A DNA stretch of 64,000 nucleotides from Hordeum vulgare subsp. vulgare. Taxonomy: Eukaryota > Streptophyta > Magnoliopsida > Poales > Poaceae. Both the position numbers and the translations under genes were made by a program. The stretch's first letter is position 1; each line of letters starts with the position of its first letter. The stretch lies in the NCBI RefSeq assembly GCF_904849725.1, contig NC_058518.1, positions 395,671,581-395,735,580 of the forward strand, in the 5' to 3' direction. Of this stretch, positions 33,380-43,392 are shown in pieces. The notes below the pieces were generated by a model, which was given only the letters and a program-made list of their open reading frames with translations, had not been told where the DNA came from and searched no databases.

Positions 33380-35657
33380 TTATTTTTACACTTAGCTCGA
33401 AGCGTCTTCTGCATCCTCTCAGTTGAGTAGCACCATCGATTTTGAACGGGCCCCCCCCCCCAGTCTTGCCTCGGTCGGGAGATGCAAAATCAAATGTTGC
33501 ATTGGATTAAAGAAGCCTGGTGGAAAGATCTTTTCTAATTTGCAGATCAACTCCGGCGCCAACTCTTCCATTTCATCTAGCACACCAGGCAATAGTTCTT
33601 TCGCACAAAGAGAACGGAAGAAATAGCTCAGCTCTGCCAGTACTAGCCATTCATCCTGAGGGATAAAGCCACGCAACATCACCGGCATTACCCGCTCAAT
33701 CCATATGTGCCAATCATGACTCTTGAGCCCAAATATTTTCAATTTCTCAAGACTTGCTCCCCTCTTTAGATTCGCAGCATACCCATCGGGGAACATCAAC
33801 CGCATTTTCACCCACAATAGCATTTCCCTCATAGCTGGCCTTTCAAGATTGAACCATGCCTTTGGCTTCGCTATGCTTTGCTTTCCTTTCCGTTGTCGCA
33901 AGTTTTGCAACGGTCTATCACATAGAGCCTCCAGGTCGATTCTAGCCTTAGGATTATCTTTTGACTTCCCCTCTATGCCGGACAATGTACCAAAAATGGC
34001 CTCCGCAATATTCTTTTCAGTGTGCATCATGTCAATGTTGTGTGGGCAAAGGAGGTCTTTGAAGTAAGGCAGATCCCATAAGCATGACTTGTGAGTCCAG
34101 GCGTGTTCCGTATTATACCCTTTGAAGTATCCTGGACGCAAAGGATCAGGCTCGAGAGCGTTTAACTGATCAAGGGTCTGTTGGCCTGTCAACGCAGCTG
34201 GTGAAGTGTTTTTGACAACTCTACCTTTGATGAAATTCTTCTTGTTTTTCTGAACTTATGGTCAGGATCCAGGAATTGTCTATGCATGTTGAAGCAAGAA
34301 TACTTGTGATCAGCCTGCAGCCAACAGAACTGAAGAGCTGCCTTGCATGTGGTGCACGGGAACCTTCCATGCACACACCAGCCAACGAATAGCGCAAACG
34401 CCGGATAATCATGCGTCGAGTACATGTACCACACATGCATTTTGAAATTTGTTTTGGTAGCCGCGTCGTAGGTCTTGATCCTATTATCCCAGGCTTCTTG
34501 CAACTTATCCTTAAGCGGCTGCATGTACACATTCATATTCTTCCCCGGATAGTTCGGCCCTGGAATTATCAACGTCAGGAAAATGTTCTTTCTTTTCATA
34601 ATCTCTCCGGGTGGCAAATTTAGTGGAATGACAAATACAGGCCAACAACTGTATTGTGCTACCGTCATACCATACACATTGAACCCATCCATGCTGATGG
34701 CAACTCTAGGTTGTCTTGGATCTTCCGATTTATCCTTATGTAATGCATCGAAGTGCCTCCATGCAAAACCATCTGAAGTGTGTACCAGCATCTTGTTCCC
34801 ATCCGCATCTAGTTCGGTTCTTTTGCCCAATTTGTGCCATGTCATCTGTCTGGCCATCTCTTCGACCATGAAAAGACGTTGAAGTCTTGGTACGATTGGC
34901 AGATACCGAAGAACACTAATGGGGATTTTGGTCTGATTCTTCTCACCCATGTCGTTGTCTACCACAATATACCTGGAATAATTGCAAATGGGGCAATAGT
35001 TCAAGGACGCATACTCAAGCCTAAATAAGGCACATCCATTCTCACAGGCATGTATCTTCTCATAGGGCATCTTAAGTACACGGAGGATTTTCTCTGACTG
35101 GTACAGGTTTACAGGCAGTACATGGCCTTTGGGTAGAAAGTGTCCAAATATCGTCATCATCGTGTCATAGCATTCTTTGCCTAGGTTGAATTGAGCCTTC
35201 AGAGCCATTACTTGCGCGATGGCATCCAGCTGACAAAGCTCAGTCTGCTCGTGGAGAGGACGTTTTGAAGACTCCAACATTTCATAGAAGGCCTTTGCAG
35301 ATTCCTCCATCTCATCGTCCGAATCCCGAGCATCATCAAAGTCTTGCACCATGTCTTCAATCCCGGTACCATGCTCGTCGATGCAAAGAAGAATCACCTC
35401 AGCTCTGGCAGGTTGGTCATACTCACCATGAAAAGTCCACACCGTATAATTAGGGGTAAAACCCACTTCTGCAGGTGTTTACCCATTTCAAACTCTGTCT
35501 GCTTTTTCAAGTTGTCGCAGTTGGGACAGGGGCACCATGTTTTTTGCTGGCCATTTGCAAATGTGGCTCTCACAAACCCCCTGGTTTTTGTTAACCATTC
35601 ATGGGTCATGTCTTTCTGACTAGGGTGACCAGTGTACATCCAAACACGATCACTCAT
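33380..35657 (-). pseudogene. CACTA-2 transposase (En/Spm TnpD type), frameshifted and C-terminally truncated
   Basis: The minus-strand start at 35657 (MSDRVWMYTG) opens a Transpos_assoc-type domain with a CPCPNC metal-binding motif. A one-base frameshift near 35466 leads into the 425-codon frame, which carries the Transposase_21 core: CENGCALFRLEY, NYCPIC, LPIVPRLQRLF, MDGFNVYG and the LPPGEIMKRKNIFLTLIIPGP block. A second shift, apparently one A short in the run at 34245-34249, leads into the frame 34192-33419 with HNIDMMHTEKN and a DUF4218-like region (IPQDEWLVLAELSYFFRSLC). A third shift lies at the C-run 33451-33461. Coding similarity stops at 33380, where the tandem array starts. The C-terminal part is missing. 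Intact relatives bind the terminal repeats and catalyse cut-and-paste transposition. Confidence 0.88.
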
Positions 35658-35794
35658 GTTGCCTAGCTACCTATGGGGACACAAGAAATAAATATATAAT
35701 TCATCATCTATATTCATACGCTAATCAAGTTTGTCAGTTTTATTAGGTCCATACAACCTACATGCTAATAGGTAAAGATAGGTCCTAATCCCAC

Positions 35795-36010
35795 CCGAGT
35801 ATGTGTAGATTGGGTTCGTTTTCCCATGCTCTGCTCTAGATGCGACACAGAATTTTGGCAGCACCTCCCCGCTGTTCTCCGGATACACGTCTCGGCAATA
35901 AGCAGAGAGAATGTGTACCCGGAGAACAACAGGGGAGGCACTGACGAAATTCTGCATCGGATCCGGAGCACAGCATACAGGAAAACAAACCCAATCTACA
36001 CATACTCGGG
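35795..36010. repeat. Foldback just upstream of the CACTA-2 transposase start
   Basis: The left arm, from CCCGAGTATGTGTAGATTGG, and the right arm, ending CCAATCTACACATACTCGGG, are complementary over about 100 bp with scattered mismatches. They meet at about 35903 with almost no loop. The foldback lies about 140 bp upstream of ATG 35657 in the transcription direction, so it would be in the leader or promoter. Confidence 0.88.
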
Positions 36011-36035
36011 ATGTCCATGGATAATGTTGGACAAT

Positions 36036-36097
36036 TCGAAAGGATGGCAGTTATAAATATGCAAAGAAATGCATATTTATAGATGTCGCCCTTTCGA
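36036..36097. repeat. Second small hairpin upstream of the transposase
   Basis: The arms TCGAAAGGATGGCAGTTATA (36036 on) and the matching complement ending GTCGCCCTTTCGA pair over about 27 bp around a 7-9 base loop (AAAGAAAT). It lies directly beside the larger foldback. Confidence 0.8.
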
Positions 36098-36384
36098 ACG
36101 GGAGACGCATACTGGTCACGCATACTCATGATTGAAGAAACCTATAGCTAGCAAGTTTCATCGGCATGAGGACCGGGACAGAGCAAATTAAGGGGTAGGA
36201 GGAGAAGTCATTTGTGCTCACCAACAAACGCAAGGGCGGACCTCGTCCAACGCACGTGGAGGTCGTCGAACAACTGCACATTGAAATAAACACGATCAAC
36301 ACAAATACGATGTTTTTATAATTAACATAATCGGAAAATATGTGGCCTAACTCATAATTTACAAAACTATGACCCCCGTCGTCT

Positions 36385-36925
36385 TAGTGGCGTCGATGGT
36401 CGGTGGTGTCGGGTGTCGGTCGCGTCGATGGTCGGTGGTGTCGGGTGTCGGTGGCGTCGGGGTTCGGGGGTTAGTTGTGTCGGTGGTCGGGGGTTAGTGT
36501 CGTCAGGGGTCGAGGGTCACTGGCGTCAGGAGTTGGGGTCTTTTCGGTCAACAAGAGGCCGAAGAGGTGTCGGGGGTCGGGATTGGGGGTCAGGGTACGT
36601 AGGGTGTCGGAGGTCGAAGGTCAGTGACGTCGTGGGTCGGGGGTCGGGGGGCGAGGGTCACTGGCGTCAGGAGTCGAGGGTCAGTGGCGTCCGGCGTCGG
36701 GGGTTGGGGGTCGAGGGTCAGTGGCGTCTGGAGTCGAGGGTCAATGGCGTCGGGCGTCGGGGGTCGGCGGTTAGTGGAGTCGGGGTTGGGAGTCGGGGGT
36801 CGGGGGTCAACGGTCAGTGGTGTCGGGCATTGGGGGTCGAGAGTCGGGTGTAAGTGGCGTCGGAGGTCGGGGGTCGAGGGTCAGGGGTTGGTGGCGTCGG
36901 TCGTCGTGGGCCGGGAATCGGGGTC
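36385..36925. repeat. GTCGG-rich minisatellite
   Basis: Degenerate tandem copies of GTCGGGGGTC, GGTCGGTGGCGTC and GAGGGTCAGTGGCGTC fill about 540 bp. The plus strand has frequent GGGG/GGGGG runs. The open frames through it are repeat artefacts. Confidence 0.88.
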
Positions 36926-37200
36926 GAGGTCCTCTTCTTTCTTCTTCTCCTCTCTCCTCTTTTTCTTTTTCTTCTTCTTCTTCTTCTTCTTGATCATCTT
37001 ATTATTATTATTCTTCTTCTTTTTTCTCCTCCTCCTCCTCCTCATCTTCTTCTTCTTCTTCTTTCTTTTATCTTTCTCCTCCTCTCCTCTTTCTTCTTCT
37101 TCTTCTTCTTCTTCTTCTTCTTTCTTTCTTTTATCTTTCTCCTCCTCTCCTCTTTCTTCTTCTTCTTCTTCTTCTTTCTTCTTCTAGTTTATTATTCTCT
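36926..37200. repeat. CTT/TTC pyrimidine tract
   Basis: Nearly pure pyrimidine on the plus strand, built from TTCTTC and TCTCCTCC units, with an approximate 65-bp duplication (TTTTATCTTTCTCCTCCTCT occurs twice, at about 37065 and 37131). Confidence 0.85.
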
Positions 37201-37670
37201 TATTTTCTTCTAAGTTTGACTAGATAAAGCATGTAGAGTAGGAGCATAACATACAATTCAGCGCAAACATACATGTTTCTATTACAATAGAACCTCAAAA
37301 GGCTAAGATCTAAGAGGTGCAAATAAGACTACATCAATGCTTCATGCATGAGGTTTATGTCAACACCTCCTATCTTCAGACCAAAAGCTTAACATGCAAC
37401 TTCTGTCAAAAATGCACATTTACTTCAAATGCAAATCTATCATTTCTTTTTTGGGGCCCATACCCTTCTTCATCTATCATTTCTTTTTTCTATCTATTTT
37501 TTTTCTTTTCTTTCTACTTTTTCTACTTAATAAACTAACTATCTAATTTAACATAAAAACAGAAGAAGAAAAAACTAACTATCCAATTTAACAGAAAAAA
37601 CACAAAATAAACTAACTATCTAATTTAAAAGAAAAAACAAGAAATAAAGCGAAAAAGAAAAAAAAACTTA
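37201..37670. other. CACTA-2 AT-rich spacer, right side
   Basis: AT-rich non-coding sequence with a triplicated AACTAACTATC(T/C)AATTTAA block at 37530-37630. No gene visible. Confidence 0.6.
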
Positions 37671-37674
37671 CCTG

Positions 37675-38090
37675 CGTAGGGGCAGTGGGCGGCCAGGGCG
37701 GACGGCAGTGGGAGGAGGGGAGGGCGAGCTCCGGCCCTGGGCAGCGGGAAGGAGGTGCGGGGGGAGGAGGGGAGGGCGAGCTCCGGCCGCGCGGCGGTGG
37801 TGGGCCGGAGCGGCTCCGGTGGTGGTGGCGACGACGGCACTCGGGTGGGCAGGGCGCGGGAAGGAGAGGCGCGTGGAGGACGGGCGCGGGGAGGAGCTGC
37901 TGTGGGGTGGGTAGTGCGCGGGGAGGAGGGGAGGGCAAGCTCCGGCGAGCTCCGGTTGTGGTGGCGGCGGCGCTGGAGTGGGCAGTGCGCGGGGAGGAGT
38001 TGCGCTGGGGTGGGTAGTGCGCGAGGAGGAGGGCGGGAGTTGGCCGTTAGGGGAGCGGGGGGTGGGGCTGGGCGTCGTTAGGGGGAGCTC
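37675..38090 (-). promoter_or_regulatory. CpG-rich G-rich block at the 5' end of CACTA-2
   Basis: It is strongly GC-rich with many CpGs, built from GGGAGGAGGGGAGGGCGAGC repeats (about 37710, 37760, 37920). It lies between the right terminus and the transposase gene, on the side where transcription should start. A promoter or CpG-island-like role is an inference from position and composition. The long open frames on both strands reflect low stop-codon density. Confidence 0.45.
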
Positions 38091-38369
38091 CCCTTTGCCG
38101 TTTGCAAAGGCTGGGAGGCAGACGGCAAAGGGGTGGGTGGGGTGGGGCGCGAGTTGGCCATTAGGGTGGCGCCCCTTTGTCGTCCGCCTTTAGGGCCTTT
38201 GCCATGCGTCAGCAGACGGCAAAGAGGTGGCAGACGGCAAATAAAACCTTTGCCATGGGCAACCTCTTTGCCGTCCGCTTGGTACCAACTCACGGCAAAG
38301 AGCATCTTTGCCATGCGTGAGCAGACGGCAAAGGCACAACAGACGGCAAATTTAGCAATTCCAGTAGTG
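38091..38369. repeat. CACTA-2 right subterminal repeats and TIR
   Basis: Multiple TTTGCCGTCTGC/GCAGACGGCAAA motifs lead to the terminus, whose complement begins CACTACTGGAATTGCTAAAT. They use the same core motif as the left side but without the regular 77-bp tandem organisation. Confidence 0.9.
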
Positions 38370-39500
38370 GTAGACTGTTTATTCATCAGCATCTACTTAC
38401 TAATCATCCACCTTGAGATATCTATCCAGAACATCTCGCCGGTATTAAGTTGTGAGCCCCACCCAAAGTGTAAACTCAAAGCAACGAACAACTGCATTAA
38501 CAAACTATGCATAAGGTAAACAATCCTTGCAACCGTGATCACAAGCATTGTTGTTTTCTCCCTAGTGGCAATAGCACATCCCCTAGTCTCATGTTTTTGT
38601 CACTCAAGCTAGACATCGAGGGGCATGAACCCACAATCATGCATAACGCTCCCTCTTGGAGTTATAATCTACTACTCGTCCAAAGCAATAAATAGCAATG
38701 GAGAACATGCATGAATCACTAAGGAACATAATATAAAAGGATAATCAAATATATAACTCATAACAATCTGAACATAATCTCATAATCCATAGGATCCCAA
38801 CAAACCGAGCATAGCAATAGAAACAGAATTACATAGATGCCTTGATCATGTAGGGCAACTCACAAGGACTAACCATTGAAGCACAAGATTGGAGAGGAGA
38901 CATCAAATAGCTACTGGTCATGGACTCATGGTCCAAGGAGGACTACTCACGACACGTCCGGGAAGCGTCCATGGCGGTGGAGAAGCTCCTGGAGGTCAAT
39001 CCTCCCTCCGGCGGGGTGCCGGGAAGAGGTCTCATGAAGCTCCCGATCTTGGAAGCGCTACGGCGGCGAAACGATGGAGAAATTCACGATTCTGGATCTC
39101 CTGGAAGGGTTTTCTCTCGGAGGAGTAAATATAGGCGAAAGGAGGGCACCAGAGGAGGTGGGACCCACCCAGGCGGCCTCTTGGCGCGGCCTAGGGCCAG
39201 GTCGCGCCCACAGGTCGCCTGGGAGGCCCCTGGCCCCCTCTGGCCCATCTTCGGTCATCTGGAAGCTTCCTTTACGCTGATTTTTATATATTTTTCTTGG
39301 AACTTTTTGGGCTTCAGAAAATTGGGTAAAAGCCCCTACAAAATAGACATCAGCAGACAGAAACTGGCACTGGGTGCACTGAGTTAGTAGGTTAGTCCAA
39401 ATATGTGTAAAATGATATAAAAGTGTAGCAAAACATATAACAATGTCACCCGAAAGATCATGGAACAAGCAGAAATTATAGATACGTTTGGGACGTATCA
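38370..39500 (-). repeat. Gypsy B 3' LTR, right part
   Basis: It resumes the LTR after CACTA-2 (the first three bases, GTA, are the duplicated target) and matches 43921-45036 through …GGGACGTATCA. The minus-strand LTR start is TGATACGTCCCAAACG. Confidence 0.93.
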
Positions 39501-42500
39501 ACATCCCCAAGCTTAATTTCTGCTCGTCCTCGAGTATATAAATGATAACACAATAGTTTCTGTGGTGACATGCTAACACACATACAAGAATTTCAAAGTA
39601 AAGCAAGTGAGATATGCAATTCAAGTCAAGACAATAACAAGCAAGAGTCTATATCTAGTATTGAAATTAGCAAAGTAAGAACATAAAGGTGCAAGAGCTC
39701 TCGCTGTCCGTGACTCGAATGTCTCCAAATGGTGTTTGCGTGCAAGAAATGGGAGATGGGTTGAGAGCATAAAATATTTTTTAATTAATTGAGAACTCAA
39801 TCTACTAAAAGTTCACACTTGGTCTCCTTCAGAATCTTATTTTAACTCATCCCCAGACCACTAGTCAGGCACAAGTCAAAATGATCCTCTCCCTTTCGAT
39901 TTTGAGCACTCATGCAATGGATGAGCGTAAGCAAGATATGTTGGCACTTATGATATCAAAGAGAATAATGATGGGGAAGGAAGACAAAAAGGGTGTGAAA
40001 GGCTCACATCAATGAGGACAACCATAGGCCAGAGAAAGCCAGATGATAGATATGATGTGAGGAGTAGAGATTGCCACGGATGCACATATGAGTTAAGGTA
40101 AGCTCCCCAATGGAACTAGTGGGGATGCATCCAACTTGTTTGCTCATGAAGACCTAGAGCTCATTTGAGGAGGCTCATCATTGGAATATGCAAACCAAAT
40201 TCTTTAGTGTAAGTGTCCCCACATAGTTATGCATGAATGATAATCTCTATGTAGTAAAATTATATCAATGGAGTACAAGTGATGATCTTTCAAAAGCAAT
40301 AGTAGTGTTGTCCCCTTCTCTCTTCTTAATTCTTTTTTCTGTTTCTTTTTTTCTTTTTTTTGTGGACTCTTTGGCTCTTTCTTTTTATCTCTCATTTGTC
40401 CTCTTTGGGATCTTTTAATTTGTCCACTTTGGGATCTTTGGGATCTTTTAATTTGTCCACTCTATGTTTTACAAGAATAAAAAGAAAAATCATCACACTT
40501 TATAAGAAGTACTCAACATAAAGACAAGTGAAAACTATCATGATGTATGCAAATGTATGCCTCTGTCAGTGTAGCAGGATATGCAACGATACTAGTGCTT
40601 CATGTAGCAGTAATAAAGGCAAGGCCCAACTAGCGTGCGGCTCCTCGATCAAGCAAAAGCATGTATGACATGAAGATCAAGTCATGAGATGGTGGATGTT
40701 GCATGGCAATGTATCTCGGAAAGGCTATGGAAATGCCTTAATAGGTAGGTATGGTGGCTGTTTTGAGGAAAGATATAATGAGGCTTATGTATGACAGAGT
40801 GTATCATGTCATGGGCTTGGATACACCGGCGAAGTTTGCACCAACTCTCAATGTGAGAAAGGGCAATGCATGGTACCAAAGAGGCTAGGAAAATATGAAT
40901 GGTGGAAGTGCCAACAATCGAATACTCACATTAGTCTGAAGAACTCATACACTTATTATCGGTAACTCTCTATCTAGTTAGGAAATTCACAAAGAGACAA
41001 GTACCCCGAGGAGGAGTGTTTGGGGGTTTGGTTATCCTTGCGCATCCTCGACTCATGGTAACGTGAGGGTACTCTATATATTCCAACCCCTCTAGAGGTT
41101 AGCGATCAATTTAGTAGCTAGAGTTCTCAACTAAATTTTAGTTTTTGAAAAACACACAGATTTCCCAAAATACGACACATATCACTAATAGGCTCAAGCT
41201 CTTGGCACCAATAGTCCAAACATTATTCAAATCAATACCTCAAAAACATTGCAAGTTACTATTATACTTAAATAGCAACCTCAATTACCTACTCATCCCA
41301 GAAACACAACTCAGGGCAACAAGCGAACTCTCTAAACAAGATAAGCATGATAACTCAAGATAGTTCCAAAAGCAACCTAAATAATAGCTCTTAAATAGAT
41401 ATAGCATGAAAACTAAGAGCTAAGCATGACAGTAGCTACGAAAAGATAAAGAACACACAAAAAGAATAAGCATGAAAACCTATGTTGTGTTCTAGAGTGG
41501 AATGGAGCGTGTTTATCTCCCAAAAAAGGTAGTCTAGGTTTTGATTTGTTATGAACAGCAAGCAAAACTAAAACAAACTAAAAAGTAAAGAGGGGGACGC
41601 TCCAAGCATAGCACATAACATATGAAGTGATAAAAATATAGCATGGAGATGGACGAACTGATGATTGTTGATAGAGAAGGAGATGCACGGGGGAATCCCA
41701 AAGCTTAGACGCTTGAGTATCCTTGAATATTTCTTAGGGTGCATGGAGGCATCCCCAAGCTTGAGCGCTTGACACTCATGTATCTTCTTTCATCATCTCC
41801 CATCGCATACTTGAAAACTCCCTTCATACGAAACTCATCACAAGTTGATTGAAGTAGTTAGTACCCTTAATAAAATTATTTATTGCCTACTGGAAATAAT
41901 GATTTTCATGAAAATATACTGTTTCTCATGATTGCCAAAAGGTTTTTGCAAAGGAAAAGCAAGCTTAAGATATTCAAAACGATGAAAACGCAAAACATGG
42001 CAGAATTTGTGAAAAACAGAACAACATGTAGTAAAGAATTTTTTGGGGCACTTCTGCAACTCAAATAAAAAAACTAAGAAAAGATGCTAGAAATATAATT
42101 ATATAGAGCATGCTGTAAAAAACATTCAGATCAAAAAGATGATATGGTGATTTTTGGTGAACTTTTCCGTCAAGCAGACAGAATCTGTTTCTGGACAGCA
42201 TGTCACAACTTTTGAACTTTCTTGCAATCGGAGGCTAAAACTTGGCACAAAGCTTAAAAATAAAGATACAATGATGTTGCTACAGTAGTAAAAAGCATCA
42301 AGACCACTAAAACTGAAAGTAAAAAAAAATTGGGTTGCCTCCCAACAAACGCTTTCTTTTATGCCTTTGAGCTAGGCATGATGCAAAAAGATCATGTTGT
42401 ATCAATTGAACCATCACAAAGATCATCAAAGAGCTCTTCAATAATACAACTAGTCTTAAGAGGAATCTCAAAGAGAGTCTTAGTGGCAACACTTCTAGAA

Positions 42501-42672
42501 ACAAAAGCAAAGGTAGTAAGACCAATTGGAATTTTATTTCTAATTCTATTTAAGAGAGGTATCTCTTCCAAGGTCTTCACAATTTCAACACCCCTAGCAA
42601 TAGGTATATTTGTTTTGGGTTGAGGAACCTTGGGTACGTTAACGAACCTAGTTCCCTTCCTTGCAGGGGTTT
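39501..42672 (-). mobile_element. Gypsy B internal non-coding region
   Basis: It begins with the polypurine tract (complement of 39501-39514, AAGCTTGGGGATGT) and runs to the gag remnant without a coherent frame. PPT-like copies recur at 41750-41762 and, degenerate, near 41690. A GGGAGGCAACCCAA motif (complement of 42330-42345) marks the end of the transcript's coding part, as in gypsy C. No RT or integrase is visible. Confidence 0.75.
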
Positions 42673-43239
42673 CTACCTTTTTAGTCTTGATGGAGGATAG
42701 AGTAATTCATAAAGTTTCAAAATATCCTCTATCTTATCAATCCTAGAAGGATCCATATCATGGGATTTAAGGGTCTCCAAAGTTTTGTAAATTTTGTGCA
42801 TGGAGCTATCAAGTCTATTTAAGTTCCCTTGAATCCTATGATCTACTTCATTTATTTTACCCATGCTTGGAATCTCTAGCTCTATCTTCTCAAGTTTACT
42901 CATAATGTGAGCTAAAGTAATATTATCCTTAATGTCAACAATAGGTGGGATTCTGACAAGATTTTCCAGAACGTTAAGAGCCTCCCCAATGAGAGCTTCC
43001 AAGAAATTTCCTCCTATTGATGTGTCTAGAACAAATCTATGCCAAGAAGTAATACCACCATAAAAATTTCTAAGCAAAGTAGTGGTGGATTGCTTCTTAG
43101 TGGCTCTATCTTGAGAATTTTTAATTCTATACCAAGCATCTTTCAAACTTTCTCCAACCCTTTGTTTGAAGGTGAGAATATCTCCATCGGGTGCAGCACT
43201 AGAAGCAAAGGATTTAGACATATTATCAAAACCAAGCAA
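42673..43239 (-). pseudogene. Gypsy B gag remnant
   Basis: A 188-codon minus-strand frame starts 124 bp downstream of the primer site. It has FKQRVGESLKDAWYRIKNSQ, FYGGITSWHRFVLDTSIGGNF and a heptad-like C-terminal half (IMSKLEKIELEI, LDSSMHKIYKTLETL) that may form a coiled coil. The 'L.DAW.R......…FY.G…R..LD...GG.F' pattern is that of the central part of Athila Gag. The N-terminal capsid core and the protease are absent. It is best seen as a gag fragment kept in a non-autonomous element. Confidence 0.7.
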
Positions 43240-43362
43240 AGAAACTAATTTTTTTGTGGTTTTTGTTATAAGACTCTAAAGCAAAAACTAGAAAGCGAAC
43301 TAAAAACTGTAAAAAGCAAAGGTAAAGGATGGTGTGCAACTCCCCTATCTTGAAGACTGGAG

Positions 43363-43380
43363 TCCCCGGCAACGGTGCCA
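43363..43380 (-). other. Primer binding site of gypsy B
   Basis: The minus strand reads TGGCACCGTTGCCGGGGA, 12 bases from the 5' LTR edge. It is an Asp-tRNA-type site with one change from TGGCGCCGTTGCCGGGGA. Confidence 0.88.
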
Positions 43381-43392
43381 GAAAACTTTGCT

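Larger units (their letters stand above)
27399..38369 (-). mobile_element. CACTA-2: complete En/Spm-type DNA transposon
   Basis: The 10,971-bp element begins CACTACTGAAATTC and ends with the complement of CACTACTGGAATTGC. The 3-bp duplication GTA lies at 27396-27398 and 38370-38372. The uninterrupted site CAAGTAGATCG is visible in the sister LTR near 43914-43924, which proves the borders. From left to right it holds subterminal hairpin repeats, AT-rich spacer, a 4.9-kb higher-order tandem array, a minus-strand transposase pseudogene, foldbacks, a GTCGG minisatellite, a pyrimidine tract, a CpG-rich block and the right subterminal repeats. The gene reads from the right end, so the right end is the 5' end. 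Confidence 0.95.

Noticed and set aside
36413..37213. Frames of 119-187 codons through the GTCGG minisatellite and CTT tract
   Set aside because: These are pure repeat translation (Gly/Val/Ser/Arg then Ser/Phe/Leu) with no gene features.
37685..38081. Gly/Arg-rich proteins of 70-110 codons on both strands
   Set aside because: This is a GC-rich repetitive block with few stops. Several frames are open simultaneously and no domain is visible.
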